Both the position numbers and the translations under genes were made by a program. Shown here piece after piece: positions 14,301 through 25,560 of a stretch of 64,000 bases of DNA. The DNA lies in the NCBI RefSeq assembly GCF_030265065.1, contig NC_080412.1, positions 21,690,501 through 21,754,500 of the forward strand, read 5' to 3'. Source of the DNA: Corythoichthys intestinalis (Eukaryota; Chordata; Actinopteri; Syngnathiformes; Syngnathidae). Numbering within the stretch: the first letter of the stretch is position 1; each line of letters starts with the position of its first letter. The notes under the pieces are model-generated. The model was given only the letters and a program-made list of their open reading frames with translations. It made no database searches and was not told the origin of the DNA.

Positions 14301-17300
14301 TGCACTGTAAACAGAAATGTAACAAGCTCAAAAACTCCAAAACTTAGCTTAATGGCGTATTGCAAGCATCTATCATGTGCATACCGCCAACTACTATACA
14401 AGAGTCTGGTGTTTTTTATTAGTCAATATCTTGTTCACCTGCCTAATCTTGCTTGTACGCGTGTTCCTGCCTCTAGTGCTCAATTAGGGTATAGTTGCAC
14501 AGGGCTTATCGGTTGCGCCGGAGGCATGAAAATGAAACTATCGATTCATAATGAGAAAAAAAGGAAACAAACAAAAGTAATGTGTAATGCATGTGACAAT
14601 TTGAAAAGTAGTGGAGTAAAAAGTACAGATATGTAGTGAAGTAAAAGTAAAAAGTACCACTTCATATTTGTACTCAAGTTAAGTACAGATACACAAAAAT
14701 GTACTTAAGTAGAGTAACAGAGTACTTTTACTTACTTCCTTACATTCCACAACTGATATTAATAATATTGTAAGTGATGCACTCACTTGTCTTGGCTACC
14801 TTGACCAGTTCATCGTTACTAAATTCGTTCATGTGCTGTTTCATCTCAGACACAGCCTTGGAAACTGGGCCGAAGGTGAAGTAAGGGTTCACAGTCACTG
14901 TGGGCAGCTCTTCATTCTCAGTCTGGGCTATCAGCATATGGTAGCTCTGATTAGGAAAAGAGAAGAATATTAACACAGATAAGTAGTCCACTTTCTCAGC
15001 AATAACACCTAGCTAAACAGCTAGCCTCTTTCCTGAGAAAAATCTAACTTCAGTAGGGATTTGCAACCATTAACAATTATTGATGAATATGTGATAGAAA
15101 ACCAGAAACGCAAAGTCTTATTTTTCAAGAGTTTTGATCATAGGCAGAGATTAAGCGGGAGCCGAGAGGGCTAAGCCCCCCCCGGTGACTGAAAATGTCA
15201 TTCCATGTAATTGACATTCCAATATACGAATTTAATATTTGGACTTTGTCAGTAAAATGTTGTCTATAAAAGTTGTAAAGCAATGAAACAATCAACAAAA
15301 GTGAATAAAGTGAACATAAAATATATTCTTATTATTGGTCAAAATTATTTTCCGATCAGACTAGCACCTTAGAGATGGTCATTTGCTTTGTTTAGCAAAA
15401 AAAATAAAAATAAACAACCCGAGGACAGAAGAGGCAAGATGCATAATATACGTAATTTTTTTTCAAACCTAAGCTTTCAAAAGCGACAACAACTACTTTG
15501 CGACAACCAAGGATTGATGATGTTGACCATGAGATGCCGAAGAGCACCGCTAAAATGGTGAGCGGAGTTTCAGTTTGCCCCACTAAAGATGTTAATTGTA
15601 CAACAGAGCCACCACCGGGCGTAACATATACAGTGGATGACGATCTTGGCCACAAGCACAGCTGTCATAAGCACCCTGATATAGAATTTCCCCCAAAAAT
15701 GATAGGAAACAAAACACACTCATTTTCAACATATTATTATAAATGTTCCCGGCTGGAATAGTCAGTCAAAAAGGATGCAGTGTCTACTTGGTTAGACAGA
15801 AAAATGCACACTCTCACACACACAGCTGGGATGCCTGTATGTACGAGCGTGGGCTAAGCTACTATCCGAGCATATATCTTGTAAGTAAATTTTATTGCTG
15901 ACACTGCGTTTCAGGGTCATCACATTTTTGCCCCCCCTGCCACAAAAAGCAAACTCCGCCTATGCTTTTGATACCACGATGTCCAATTCTGGAATAACCC
16001 AGCCGTTTGAGTTCAGAAGCTAATTTACCTGAATAAAATGAATGTGGTCTTCAGTGCGGGACAGCTGAGTGATCTCATTGTCTCTCCTCTTCAGATCAGC
16101 GATCTCATGGGTCAGACGCTCCATGTGACCGTCAGCATTGTTGAGAGCAGCTCGCTTATTGGTAGAGATCATCTTGGCCATCTCTTGCTGCATTCTCTCA
16201 ATGGAGCGTATCATGTCGCCAAACATCTTCTCACATTCCTGCATCGCTCTCTGCGCTGAGTTCTGCACAGGAAACAGGAGGCAGGCCATAAATCAAACTG
16301 GTGCCACTTTTTTTTTTCCTCAATACAAGCATCCTGAGCAAAGCTTTCATCACACTCAGCATGAAGGAATGTCAAGTGTGTCGGTAGTTAATTTAACATC
16401 CTATTTATTCTGGAAGCGGTTAGCCTGGTTTTATACCGTACCAGTTTTTCATAGTTTGGCTGCGACTTATACAGTGTTCAGGTTTCTTCTTCCTCTTTTG
16501 GGCTTTTGTAGCGTTATTCAATTGCGACTTATAATTTGAAAAATATCATAGTTTTTTTTTCTTCATTGTGTATTTTTTGGCTGGTGTGAATTATAGGCCG
16601 AAAAAACTTTCCTCTCACTCAGCATCAGAGGTGGATAGAGTGGGGCAAATTTTTACACAAGTAAGAGTAGCATTACTTCAAAATAATATTACTGAAGTAA
16701 GAGTTGTCATCTAAGTAGTCATCCAAAAAATGTACTCAAGTACAAGTAAACAAGTATTTGGTGAAAAGAATACTCAAGTAATGAGTAAGATTGTGAGTAA
16801 CTGCTTACAATGTTTGATTTTTTATTTTATTTTCAAACATTTTTTTTTCCAGCACTAAGTTATCTACATTAATTGTTATTATTAGACTGTACTATAACCT
16901 ATTACATAACTGCATTAAGCCAAAGAAATACACACAAAAAAAAATTCCGGAGAGAGAAAAAAAATCTATAGAATTGAAGCATCATTCGTCCAAAGAGCAT
17001 TAGTGCCCTCGAGTAAAGAGAAAATAATTCCTAGTTTGTATAGTTGAATAGTGAATACAGTGATTACTCGTGTTTTGCTGCTAATAGGGACCAGAACCTG
17101 CCGCTATAAGTGAAAAACAAAAAAAAAACCAACAACAACAAACTGCCTAAAAAATGTACTTTGTGTGTTCAATGTATTTACCGTATTGGCCCGAATATAA
17201 GACGGCCCTAATTATAAGACGACCCCCTCTTTTTCAAGGCTCAAGTTCGAAAAAAGACTTTTTGAACACCAAATTAATTTTTATACAGAAAATAACTACA

Positions 17301-19356
17301 GTACATCCGAAACAAATGATTATAACAATATATTTTAGAGAAAAAGCATGTTATTTTGCCTCATTCAAATTTTAATATCTGAACATTTAAATATGTAAAA
17401 AAATGTCTTTATTGAATGCTTCATTGAGTGAGTCCACTCAAAGCCGCTCATGCTGCTAACTTACACACACTGAGTTGCCAAAGCAACTGTTTAACAAGTT
17501 AAACGATGATTGATGCATGCAGCACTTTGAAGTTTCGGCTTACGGGCATCTCTGGCAAGTTCAAACCTCAACATCTGTCGATCATCGTTAATTTTAATAA
17601 GCAGCTCCAGTGCACTGCCTGACCAAGAAAAGGAGCAGGAGGGAGAGTGAGACTACGTGATCGGATCGGGACAACTCATCTGTATTTATTTATTTATTTT
17701 TTTTGTTGGGGAAAAAAAAAATCTGCAATGGACTGAGGGCGCGAAGTAGCAAGGGATCACTGTAGTTCATTCATAGTTCCTATTAAGAAATTAAAAGGAT
17801 CATATCGCTGCCAAATAAAACCAGAGAGGGATTAAAATCCGCACTTTTGAGTCATGTTGAGGGCAGCGCTCTCTGTTAAATACTTATTTTTTTACGGTGC
17901 TTTAAATACGTCACATGATTGAACAGGACAGCGTGATCAACAAACTTGAGTCTGAATGGTATAATGGAGTCATGGGATTATTGTTGCACCGTCTCATTGG
18001 TGAAACTGGTAGAGCTACTCTTGGCATCGCTGGCAAAAAAAAAAAAAAAAAAATCTAATATGTAGAATAAAGAGGAAAAATGTAACGACTAGTGTAGCCC
18101 AAAGTAGCGGAGTAAGAGTAGCATTTCTTCCTCACAAATCTACTCAAGTAAATTTAAAAAGTATGGCTTAGTAAAACTCTTCGAAGTACGTTATTCTCAA
18201 AAAGTTACTCAAGTAAATGTAACGGAGTAAATGTAACGCGTAACTGCTCAGCATGAAGGAATGTCAAGTGTGTCGGTAGTTGGTTTAACATCCTATTTAA
18301 TCTGGAAGTGGTTAGCCTGGTTTTAAACCGTACCCGTACATCGCGAGTTTTTCATAGTTTGGCTCCGCCTGCGACTTGTTAGGGATTCAGGTTTCTTCTT
18401 CTTCTGTTATAAAATAAAATTCCATTAAAAAATGCAACTTATACTCCAGTGCGACTGATACATCCCCCCTCGTAATTGTACTTTTTATTTTATTTAAGGG
18501 CCTATACTAAATTACAAATATGATAAACCTAATCCAACAAACCTTGAGTGTGTCTACTGCTTGTTTCAGTTCCTCCATCTGTTTGAGTCGATCATGAATC
18601 CTCTCCTGGATCTCAGCCTGGGTGGCACCTAGGCGTTGCTGTGGAAGCAACAAGGGAATGAAATCACATGGATGAATGTATCAAGAGCTGTCAGGAAAGT
18701 TCTGAGCAGAAAATATGAAGCAATTCTCACAAATATGCAGACATTACCCAACAGCATTCCTCTGTCACTTTTTTGCTTACCTGTTCATCTGCCCTCTCCT
18801 GCTCGGCAGAAACCATGTCATGACCTTTGTGTTCTTTAACCGTACACAGCACGCAGATACACATTTGGTCAGTGCGACAAAATAGCTCCAACCCCTTCTG
18901 ATGCTGGGGACAGATCTGGCGGTCTAAATGCCCGATTTCATCCACTAGCTTGTGTCGTTTAAAAGTCGCCGACTCATAATGGGGTTTGAGATGCCTCTCG
19001 CAGTAGGAGGCCAGGCACATCAGGCAGGTCTTAATAGCTTTGTTCTTCTTGCCCACGCAGATGTCACAACCGACATCCTGCGGTCCGGCAATGTTGTAAT
19101 CGGGGGACGGAGGCGGAGGCGGGAAGGAGTCCGAGTTGCGTTGAAGGCTAGAGTACCGAGAGCCTCCGGTGCGTCTCGGCGTGGGCCTCTTGTTGTAGGT
19201 GACCCGGCACTGCGGACACAGGTACGTGCCCGTGTGATCTGCGTGATCCCAGTACGTCTTCAGGCAAATGGAGCAGAAGATATGCCCGCATGGAATTGAC
19301 ACCGCATCCCTGAGGTATTCCTTACACAGGTGGCAATTGTCCTGCTCGGATGCCAT
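2335..19356 (-). CDS. finTRIM-family E3 ubiquitin ligase, seven exons, complete
   Basis: Coding exons in transcript order are 18781-19356, 18543-18638, 16029-16262, 14787-14946, 13888-13944, 8097-8165 and 2335-2861. They have GT-AG borders and consistent phase and total 1719 nt (572 residues plus stop). Exon 1 encodes a C3HC4 RING (C8, C11, C23, H25, C28, C31, C47, C50), a linker with a five-proline run (79-83), a first zinc box from C97 and a second B-box (about 149-179). Exons 2-4 encode the coiled coil; the 96- and 234-nt exon sizes are typical of this TRIM class. The last exon is a B30.2 (PRY-SPRY) domain, about 398-572, with LDPNTAY, YYWEVDW and [11 protein letters not shown]. The family acts as RING-dependent ubiquitin ligases with the B30.2 as target-binding domain, and many members are linked to antiviral responses. 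The start is the first ATG before the RING. It is divergent to the related gene at 29189. It may correspond to a conserved finTRIM such as ftr82-ftr84, but which one cannot be decided here. Confidence 0.95.
3749..5219 (+). mobile_element. Tc1-like DNA transposon, decayed (family A)
   Basis: The ends CAGTGGTATG... and ...CATACTACTG are inverted and flanked by TA on both sides (3747-3748, 5220-5221). Long inverted repeats carry the same inner sequence found at 45.0, 47.6 and 56.8 kb. A transposase reading begins at 4122 ([20 protein letters not shown]) and is broken by several frame changes. A poly(A) run at about 4472-4489 also disrupts it. It sits in intron 6 of the minus-strand finTRIM gene and is opposite to it in direction. 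Confidence 0.9.
5240..7045. repeat. Degenerate tandem units of about 0.25-0.3 kb, split by a hAT MITE
   Basis: Related phrases recur around 5515-5541, 6490-6740 and 6780-7045: 'ggagtgcatat', 'cct(t)gaat..ca..g.g.tttaatgg', 'gtgtgatg', 'aatgttg.cc.t.gag'. They suggest three diverged tandem units whose first copy was interrupted by the element at 5542-6489. The match was made by eye, so unit borders are approximate. No coding function is recognised. Confidence 0.35.
5542..6489 (-). mobile_element. hAT-type element with BED-finger remnant (family B)
   Basis: The termini TAGGCATGTG and CATGCCTA are inverted. The flanking 8 bases are tttaaagc (5534-5541) and tttagagc (6490-6497), an 8-bp target duplication with one mismatch. 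On the minus strand, 6063-6368 encodes a piece reading [20 protein letters not shown] and then GGNTSN, which resembles the BED zinc-finger start of a hAT transposase. Copies occur at 30135-30677 and about 49924-51466. It lies in intron 6 of the finTRIM gene. Confidence 0.85.
7287..7486. repeat. (GATG)n tetranucleotide microsatellite, about 200 bp
   Basis: Almost perfect GATG repeats run for about 200 bases with one three-base interruption near 7350. The open frames on both strands here (MDGW and SIHP repeats) are artefacts of the repeat. It lies in intron 6 of the minus-strand finTRIM gene. Confidence 0.98.
8330..8949. mobile_element. hAT MITE, TAGGGCTGTCAAA family (family C)
   Basis: A 620-bp element begins TAGGGCTGTCAAAA and ends with the inverse, TTGACAGCCCTA. 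It is flanked by a perfect 8-bp target duplication, gtataaac, at 8322-8329 and 8950-8957. It has no transposase. Relatives are at 10364, 49488 and 54267. It lies in intron 5 of the minus-strand finTRIM gene, 164 bases before the end of exon 6. Confidence 0.95.
9356..9381. repeat. (AG)n microsatellite
   Basis: A short, pure AG dinucleotide run lies inside the family D element. It explains the RE-rich frame read through it. Confidence 0.95.
10196..11188. mobile_element. hAT-type MITE rich in 'gatcgg' words, nested
   Basis: The left end TAGAGATGTGCCGATC and the right end GATCGGAATAACCCTA are inverted. The flanks cttataaa (10188-10195) and cttataac (11189-11196) are an 8-bp target duplication with one mismatch. 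It sits inside the family E element and contains a truncated family C copy from 10364. Confidence 0.85.
10364..10995. mobile_element. Family C hAT MITE, right end missing
   Basis: It starts TAGGGTTATCAAATTCATCC and runs parallel to the 8330-8949 copy through 'aataaacaaatacagtac' and 'tgttgaatgtatata', then stops matching near 10995 without the right terminal repeat. It is the innermost level of a four-level nest. Confidence 0.75.
12094..13725 (+). mobile_element. Tc1-like transposon, nearly complete, DDE residues intact (family F)
   Basis: The ends CAGTGCCTTGCAAAAGTATT and its inverse are flanked by TA (12092-12093, 13726-13727). Inverted repeats are about 170-200 bp long and nearly identical. 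A transposase reading begins at 12485 ([19 protein letters not shown]), has one frame change near 12560, and stays open from 12598 to 13329. It includes a paired-like helix-turn-helix with GRPSKLS and the catalytic signatures WSDET, QQDND and SPDLNPIEN, i.e. D-D-34-E. A TGA at 13327-13329 replaces the Trp of the usual NLW, after which the frame continues to a stop at 13504-13506. It therefore has one shift and one early stop, and is probably young. It lies in intron 5 of the finTRIM gene, on the opposite strand. Confidence 0.95.
14017..14755. mobile_element. hAT-type MITE with 'agtacttaagtaa' words, almost filling finTRIM intron 4 (family G)
   Basis: The left end CAGTGGTGGATGAAGTAC and right end TTCCACAACTG are inverted. 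The flanks atattaac (14009-14016) and atattaat (14756-14763) form an 8-bp duplication with one mismatch. The element ends 31 bases from coding exon 4 (14787), so it closely approaches the splice donor at 14785-14786. The frame at 14352-14636 has no domain. Confidence 0.85.
15139..15964. mobile_element. hAT-type MITE with CATAGGCGGAG-like ends in finTRIM intron 3
   Basis: The left end CATAGGCAGAGATT and the right end AACTCCGCCTATG are inverted. The flanks gttttgat (15131-15138) and cttttgat (15965-15972) form an 8-bp target duplication with one mismatch. The frame 15498-15761 is not recognised and may be a transposase scrap. Confidence 0.8.
16340..18480. repeat. Imperfect tandem duplication in finTRIM intron 2, second copy split by a hAT
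   Basis: The segment from about 16350 ('cactcagcatgaaggaatg') to about 16500 recurs at 18247-18400 with few changes. Both contain 'tcaagtgtgtcggtagtt' and 'catagtttggct'. The second copy is interrupted after 'ctcagcat' by the element at 16626-18246. The order of events read from the sequence is duplication first, insertion second. Confidence 0.75.
16626..18246. mobile_element. hAT-type MITE, CAGAGGTGG(G)TAGAG family, long copy (family H)
   Basis: It begins CAGAGGTGGATAGAGTGG and ends ...ACGCGTAACTG, with a perfect 8-bp target duplication, ctcagcat, at 16618-16625 and 18247-18254. Inner words 'actcaagtaa' and 'agtaactgctta' are shared with copies at 38222, about 41303 and 44795. It carries extra inner sequence, so it may host smaller insertions. 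No transposase is recognised. Confidence 0.9.
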
Positions 19357-19419
19357 GGAGTATTTTACCTCAAATGCAGCAAAGATGCTGTGACTGTCAG
19401 TGACTGGTGTCAGAGCAGC

Positions 19420-19525
19420 AGCAAAGTGATCTCACAGGTAGTACTGAGGTGAAGTTATATGGAGTAAACAGAGGGAGAGGCTAAACTGGTTAAGCCGAAA
19501 CCAGTAAAACAAGGGCGGGGCAAGG
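19420..19525 (-). promoter_or_regulatory. Candidate core promoter of the minus-strand finTRIM gene
   Basis: A TATA-like CATATAAC on the minus strand (about 19454-19461) and a GC box GGGCGGGGC (19513-19521) lie roughly 100 and 160 bases upstream of the ATG at 19356. Spacing is plausible for a short 5' UTR. No convincing interferon-stimulated response element was seen. This is motif matching only. Confidence 0.3.
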
Positions 19526-20076
19526 ACAGGGCACAGTGAATTTCTTCATCAGTTCTAGTGCTCAGAGAGAATGAAGAAAATGTGAGATGACGCGGCCACT
19601 GAGTAATCGGTTTCATCATTTCTTTGAATGGAATTGCATGTAGACACTTCAGAATCTGCATGGGACTGAATGGGCCAACAATACATTTGCATTTGAATGA
19701 ATAAAGTATAAAGACAATTAGGCTGATGTCCAACAATATAATGTAGGTGTGTCACAGTTACTAACACTGACTGAGACATCTTATGGTAGCCATTCAAGTC
19801 ACATTGCGCTCAGCTCACGTCTTTTATCATATGCCTAGTCACCCATCAATCAATTCAAAAGTCATTGTATGACTGCAGTGATGCACTATTAATTGATTAG
19901 ATTAGAGCTGGCTACATATCATCAATTGCACTTTTAAACCTTTTTTAATGGGTTGTCATTCAAATCTATTAAATGCAAATAAATAAATAAACAAATAAAA
20001 ACTTTAACATGTTATTGGGGGCTGAAGTGTATTCACTTTATTAATTTATTTGATAAAACATCATATAACACTAATA
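19526..20076. other. Intergenic sequence upstream of the minus-strand finTRIM gene
   Basis: This is AT-rich DNA with no recognised gene, repeat boundary or RNA. The short minus-strand frames at 19455-19797 have no domain. Confidence 0.4.
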
Positions 20077-21091
20077 CAGATAGTCCCTGGGTTACGAACA
20101 ATTTCCGTTCCCACGCTCGCGACGTAACCCAAATTTCCTCGTAAATCGGAATTAACCCTTTAAGTGCTCCCAAATCTCAAAATAACTATCCAAAAACGTG
20201 TATTATATATCATTGTACTGTCCTCGAGCTAAGCTGTAGTCTTTCCGCTCCCTCACTGGGCTGCACGACTTCTTTGCGGGAGCAAATGCACTCTTCCTCG
20301 TGTGTGAGCGTGCGCTCTTCTTCGTATGCGCAAATACGCTTTTCTTCATGTGTATATGCACTCTTACCTGCGTCCTTCACCAAAATTAAAGCATCCATCG
20401 CAAAACAAAAGTCAACATTATAATCAAATACACATTTCGCCAAAGATATAGATCATATTAATACTGTGAGGTACAATAAGGTACTTTTTACGCAACTAAA
20501 AAAAAACAACAACAACAAAAAAACGACTGGAGAAGTGGTTCTTAACCTTGCTAAAGGTACCAAACCCCACTTATGCATTCACGGAACCCTTCGAAATTAG
20601 ATAATAATTTTTTTTTTAATCTAATTCAAACCAATATAATGTCTACTCTCTACTAATATCTAAACGGATTCCCGTTCAACCTCTTTTCATTTTGACAGCA
20701 TGTTTTAAAACAGGTCAAAATTTGAGTCCACACTGCCCATCAGTCTGTTATAGTTCTACAAACCAAGTGTGAGTCAACCTTCCACTGAGCAAAACAGTTT
20801 CTCCTCCAGTCAGAAAGAGGACAAGCAGTTGAAAGAAATGGAAAAAACCATGTAATTTGGGGGCAAGCGAGTCAAAAACCGAATATAATACGCCACTTTG
20901 CTTAGCTTTAGTCAGCGTATGACAATAGGGCCCTGCAGGTCCTTTGCCGAACCCCTTAGACTTACTCACCGAACCCCTGGGGCTCGATCTAACCCAGGTT
21001 AAGAACCACTGGATTGGAGAAAAAAATGGCAGACGAGACTCCGGCGTCGTGAAGTTGAAAGTTGGGGACGTCATAACTCAGGGACTACCTG
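20077..21091. mobile_element. Family D MITE, second copy, with a nested hAT MITE
   Basis: The left end CAGATAGTCCCTGGGTTACG, preceded by TA, and the right end CAGGGACTACCTG are inverted versions of the termini at 9091 and 11770. The inside shares 'cgaagaagt'-type and 'gcgcaaatacg' words with the 9091 copy in inverted orientation. It is split by the element at 20533-21011. Confidence 0.8.
20533..21011. mobile_element. hAT MITE with AGTGGTTCTTAACCT ends, nested in family D
   Basis: A 479-bp element has inverted ends AGTGGTTCTTAACCT and AGGTTAAGAACCACT. The flanks gactggag (20525-20532) and gattggag (21012-21019) form an 8-bp target duplication with one mismatch. It is non-coding. Confidence 0.9.
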
Positions 21092-22792
21092 TTTTTAAAA
21101 ATACAACAATAATAATAGAAATAATATAAGTAATTAATAATACCCATTAGTACTATTAAAGTAAGATTTTTAAATGACCAAAAAATAGTCGCCTTGTTAC
21201 AGATTCTGTAAGAAAAGGAAAAAAAAAAAAAAACATTTTGTAACAAAAATAAATCAATTTTAGAGTTTCACTGGGGGCCTCAGCCACTGTATATTTCTAT
21301 TTCAATTCATTTAATGTGATTAATTTATAAATTTATTCATTAAAAATAATAGAAACATAAGAAACCCAATAATAATAAATAATAAAAACAATTTTGAAAT
21401 AATATAATAATAATCAATACTAGTAACGTCATTATATGTTCTAAAATCACCATAAAAAACTCACAGAGTCATTAAAAAAAAAAAAAAATCTGCAGGGGAA
21501 CATGCAGGTTCTGTAAGTCAGTAATGAAACTTTGTTTCTGCAGTTTCTTGCAATCTCATGAATGTTTTCTCGTCTGAGTCAAGAAAATACCTCCCATTGA
21601 ATTTTTCATTTTACAGTGAACACACACAAACTCAGCCGAGATGGAGTTTCAGGGTTGTTGGAATGGAGTGGAATGCGACTACACTTGATAGCCCAGATAA
21701 CAGCGGGGCAAACAGATTCCATTGTTAAAGAGCCAAGATGGCCCGTGTAGGTTGGACCGTAACAAGTCTGTTGTCCATCAACAACAGCTGATATGCAACA
21801 GTACATAAATATCGTATCTGGATACCAAAAAAGAAAGCAAACAATTGTATTGAACAACGACAAAATTGACTAATCGACGACTTATATATATCATATATTA
21901 ATTTGGAAGAATTTTACGTATAACAGTGATTGCATTATGTCATTATGTCATCAACAATATTGTAATATTTTTATATGAAATTAGGCAAATTTGTCAGCAA
22001 GATTTGTCAAATGTATGCTTAGGTTCATGTGGTTTGTACAACTAAACATTTTCTTTCTAAATAAAATGAACCTTTATTTCATCCAGATAACGTTTCAACA
22101 CATCTCCTTAGCTGTAAATAGACACTGGAAGTTTCGATTTGAAAAATTGCTCTGTACTTTGTTCTGCCAACTTAAATGACCTTGGTTTGGACAGTAAATG
22201 GACTTTGATCCCATAAAAGAAAAATACTGCAATTTTATGGAGAAGAGGAATCTATTGGCCAACACACATCGTATTACACTGAGCTCTGTCTGTCTAATGG
22301 TTAGTTCCATGACATAAATACTACTTCATGAAATCTTGACAAACAAGGAAAACTTTGCCAATGTATGTTTAAAGTAGTGTAGAGGACAAACTGAAATGAA
22401 GAAAAAACAAAAACCGATAAATCCATTCTTGTAATTTTACAAGTAACTTAAACCAACTGATTTTACCAGCAAACTCCCTCTCCTACATTAATTTTGTAAC
22501 ATCAATAACTATTTATATCTTTATTTATATATATTAACATTAATTGGCGATAAAGTAAACCTAACAAAAGAAAAAAACGTTTCTTCTTTGTTTCTTTGGA
22601 ACCGATACAAATGTCACTGATAATGATAACAGGTTGTCAAAACATTTCCTACTTACTGATAAGTTGCTCAAATGTCATAATCCGAACTCGGTTAAATGTT
22701 CTTTGTATTACCCTGGTTTTATTGTCACGAAATAAGGGTGTGTTATTTTAAGCTCGGGGGGGGGGGGGATTAAGGTCGATTTCTGTGATCGG
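21092..22792. other. AT-rich intergenic sequence
   Basis: No gene, RNA or closed repeat is recognised. It holds simple AT-rich runs (poly(A) near 21220 and 21474) and a G run at about 22756-22768. Short frames at 21606-21863 and 21991-22310 lack domains and are treated as chance. Confidence 0.4.
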
Positions 22793-23560
22793 TACGGTTG
22801 CCAACTCCCTGAAAAGAAAAAAAAAAAAAAGGAGACCTCATTGGCAGAGCGGGCCAGCCCGATAAACATCACCCCTTATTGTTTTGTATGTGAAAAGTGA
22901 TTTTTCGTTATAATATTATTATAATTTTACTCCAAACTGAATTAATTGGATACATATTTGAGTGATATAAGCACATGAATAACAATAAGTATAAGCAATG
23001 TAAAAACTATAATTTAACCCTTAAGGTCCTGAGCCTTTTGTGTTTGTGGGTGCGTATTTTAAATTTTTTTGTTTTAACAATTTAGGTGCATTCTAAGCTC
23101 CCTCAGCAAATAACAGCTTCGCAAACGATCACTCCAAATATAATATGGAAATGCAAACGAAATTGACGGAACAAAAAATATGATACAAATAGTGAAAATA
23201 AAATACATAGAGAAAAACAAGAAAACAAATGAATATTTTGATGATGATTTTGAACATGTATTTTTACTCACGCTTCATTCAAACCTCTTTTCTCTCACAC
23301 TTTTATGTTGCCTTCTGTTTTCCTCCTGGCAAGCGACAGCCTAGTACCTCCTCGACCAATGAGGTGAGCGGGATCGACATTGTTCTGTTAGCTCATTGGT
23401 CAGAAAGCCATCATTCGTTTGTTTTACAAATGAAACACAATTATCGATTTTCGTGATAATACGGGACAAAGCGTGACCCTTATAAGCTTAATACAGACTG
23501 TGTACTTTTGTTTCTGAATACGGGACAATTCCATTTTTCAAGTAACGGTTGGCAACCCTA
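22793..23560. mobile_element. hAT MITE with GGTTGCCAAC ends
   Basis: The left end TACGGTTGCCAAC and the right end GTTGGCAACCCTA are inverted, and a perfect 8-bp target duplication, gtgatcgg, flanks the 768-bp element (22785-22792, 23561-23568). No transposase is present. It lies in the gap between the two divergent finTRIM genes. Confidence 0.93.
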
Positions 23561-23568
23561 GTGATCGG

Positions 23569-25560
23569 CCATGACATATTTCACCGAACATACATGGTCG
23601 AGATGCAAATTGATTTGGCAAATTTTTAAGTGTCCCAAAAGAGTCCAATGTTGATAGTTTTCTAGCAGTTAACAATACTGCAGTTGAGGTAAACTGTAAA
23701 GCTAAACACACATAACAGGAAAATTACACAAATTGTACACTAAAATACAAAATTTAGTTTTTCAAACTCCAGCTAGCATAATGCTAATCAGGGGTTGGAC
23801 AATATACAGTATGGCGATACTTTGTAACCCAAAAGGTTATTGACATACTCCCACCATTAATATATATGGTCGAAAACACTCAGGTGACATGAATTTCCGC
23901 TCTGAGATCCCCAATTTGGCCAAATTTCAGAATTGTCCTATATGCATGTGTGATATATAATTGGAAAGCTTAGACTCTCAATTTTCTAGGTGATGAACGA
24001 TTTTGAACAGGAGGGCGTTTCAATTTTTTATTTTTTTTTTTAAACAGCAAAACCCTACCTAGAGGTGAGAGCATAATTAAAGACGCCATGGTTTTAACGA
24101 AATATTTCCGCGTATTTACATCTTTTAGATCGAAAAACTCCATGTAGCATGTATCACCGAGTGTCAAGACACAGCTGTGAATGGCCAGAGCCATATTTTG
24201 GGGGGGTATTTATGGGTGAAAAATGGTAATATAACAAGGGTTGCGATGCAGAAATCGCAGACATCAAGGAGTGGTCGAGATTCTTTTTCATATATTGACC
24301 CTTTTAAAGTATTTTTTTTCCCATTTTTTCTTTGTTTGGATCGATTATTTATCATCTAAAATGTCGGGGAAAATGCGAAAGTAACAAAAAAAAAAAAAAA
24401 ACAATTAAGCGATAGTTATAAGGTAGATATCAGTGACTTATTTAGACACCATTTTTTCTTTCATTGTGACGTCATTTGTTTAAAAGTTCAAAATATGCGA
24501 GTGAATGATTTTTTTTAAAGTTTTTTTTTTTTTTTTTTTAAACTAAATATTAGACATCAATTAATGGTTCTAAGCTAAAAATGACAAGACATTTCCAATA
24601 ATAAATCTAATTACTTACCTTCTTTTTATGGCTGGGTTGAAACAAAAGCGGTTGTGCAACGTCTGCAAATGGGGGTTTCCAGGGTAAAACGGACAAATTA
24701 AAAATAGTTCGGGGGCTTACTGCGCCATGAAACTGCTATGGCAGCATATAGACATATTGCTTTCTACCAAAATCTTCCATTAGAATAGTGTCTGCGTTAG
24801 CTCACTGGCTTTCATTGACAATAGAATTCATTATAAGTTGACGGGACACTGGGCTCGGGGCCGATCCGTATGGGGCGTATTTTCAAAAACTTAAAAATTC
24901 CCAAATATTTTCAAAACCAAAGCTGTGACCTAAAACCAAAACAGGCACCTCCCTTAGGCATATGGTATATGAGTCTCCATGAGCAGCGACATAAAAAAAA
25001 TTCAAAGTCGTTCCCAAATAAAATCCCAATTAATTATGTTCATACACGTATAACAAAACTTAAAATGGCTATAAAATTCTCAAATTTTACATTAGATGCA
25101 CGAAAATCCCCAAATGCAGAGATAATCACCTATATTTTCAGGATCAATCGCGATATTTAACATACTGTATACGTTTTTGTCCAAAATAGCAACTTTAATT
25201 TTTCTTTTTATTTAGTGCAAGTTTTCAATAGCTAATAAATCACTCAATTTTCACATTAGAAACTTAATACTTGAGGAAAGCATGCAGAATTCTCTTAATT
25301 TTACTCAACAAAAGCAAAATTTGAATTTTTCTATATACAATCACAAATTATTTTGGTTGAATTCTGATTTTACTATTGCTTCAGCGCGTCCTGCCGGCAA
25401 TCTGGCTCTCTTTGTTTTTAGATTGAAATGTTGAATAAAATAAAACACGTTAAAGGTGAATTTTTTTGTATGCACGCAGAAATGTCTACATTACGATAGA
25501 TTTTTGCCAAAAAATGGGCAGTTGGCCAAAAACTACCTGATCATTTGACTGTAAAGTTCC
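23569..25560. other. AT-rich intergenic sequence with homopolymer runs
   Basis: No gene is recognised. Poly(A)/(T) runs occur near 24387 and 24520. Short frames on both strands at 23970-24359 and 24870-25160 have no domain and are dominated by AT-rich codons. Confidence 0.4.
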
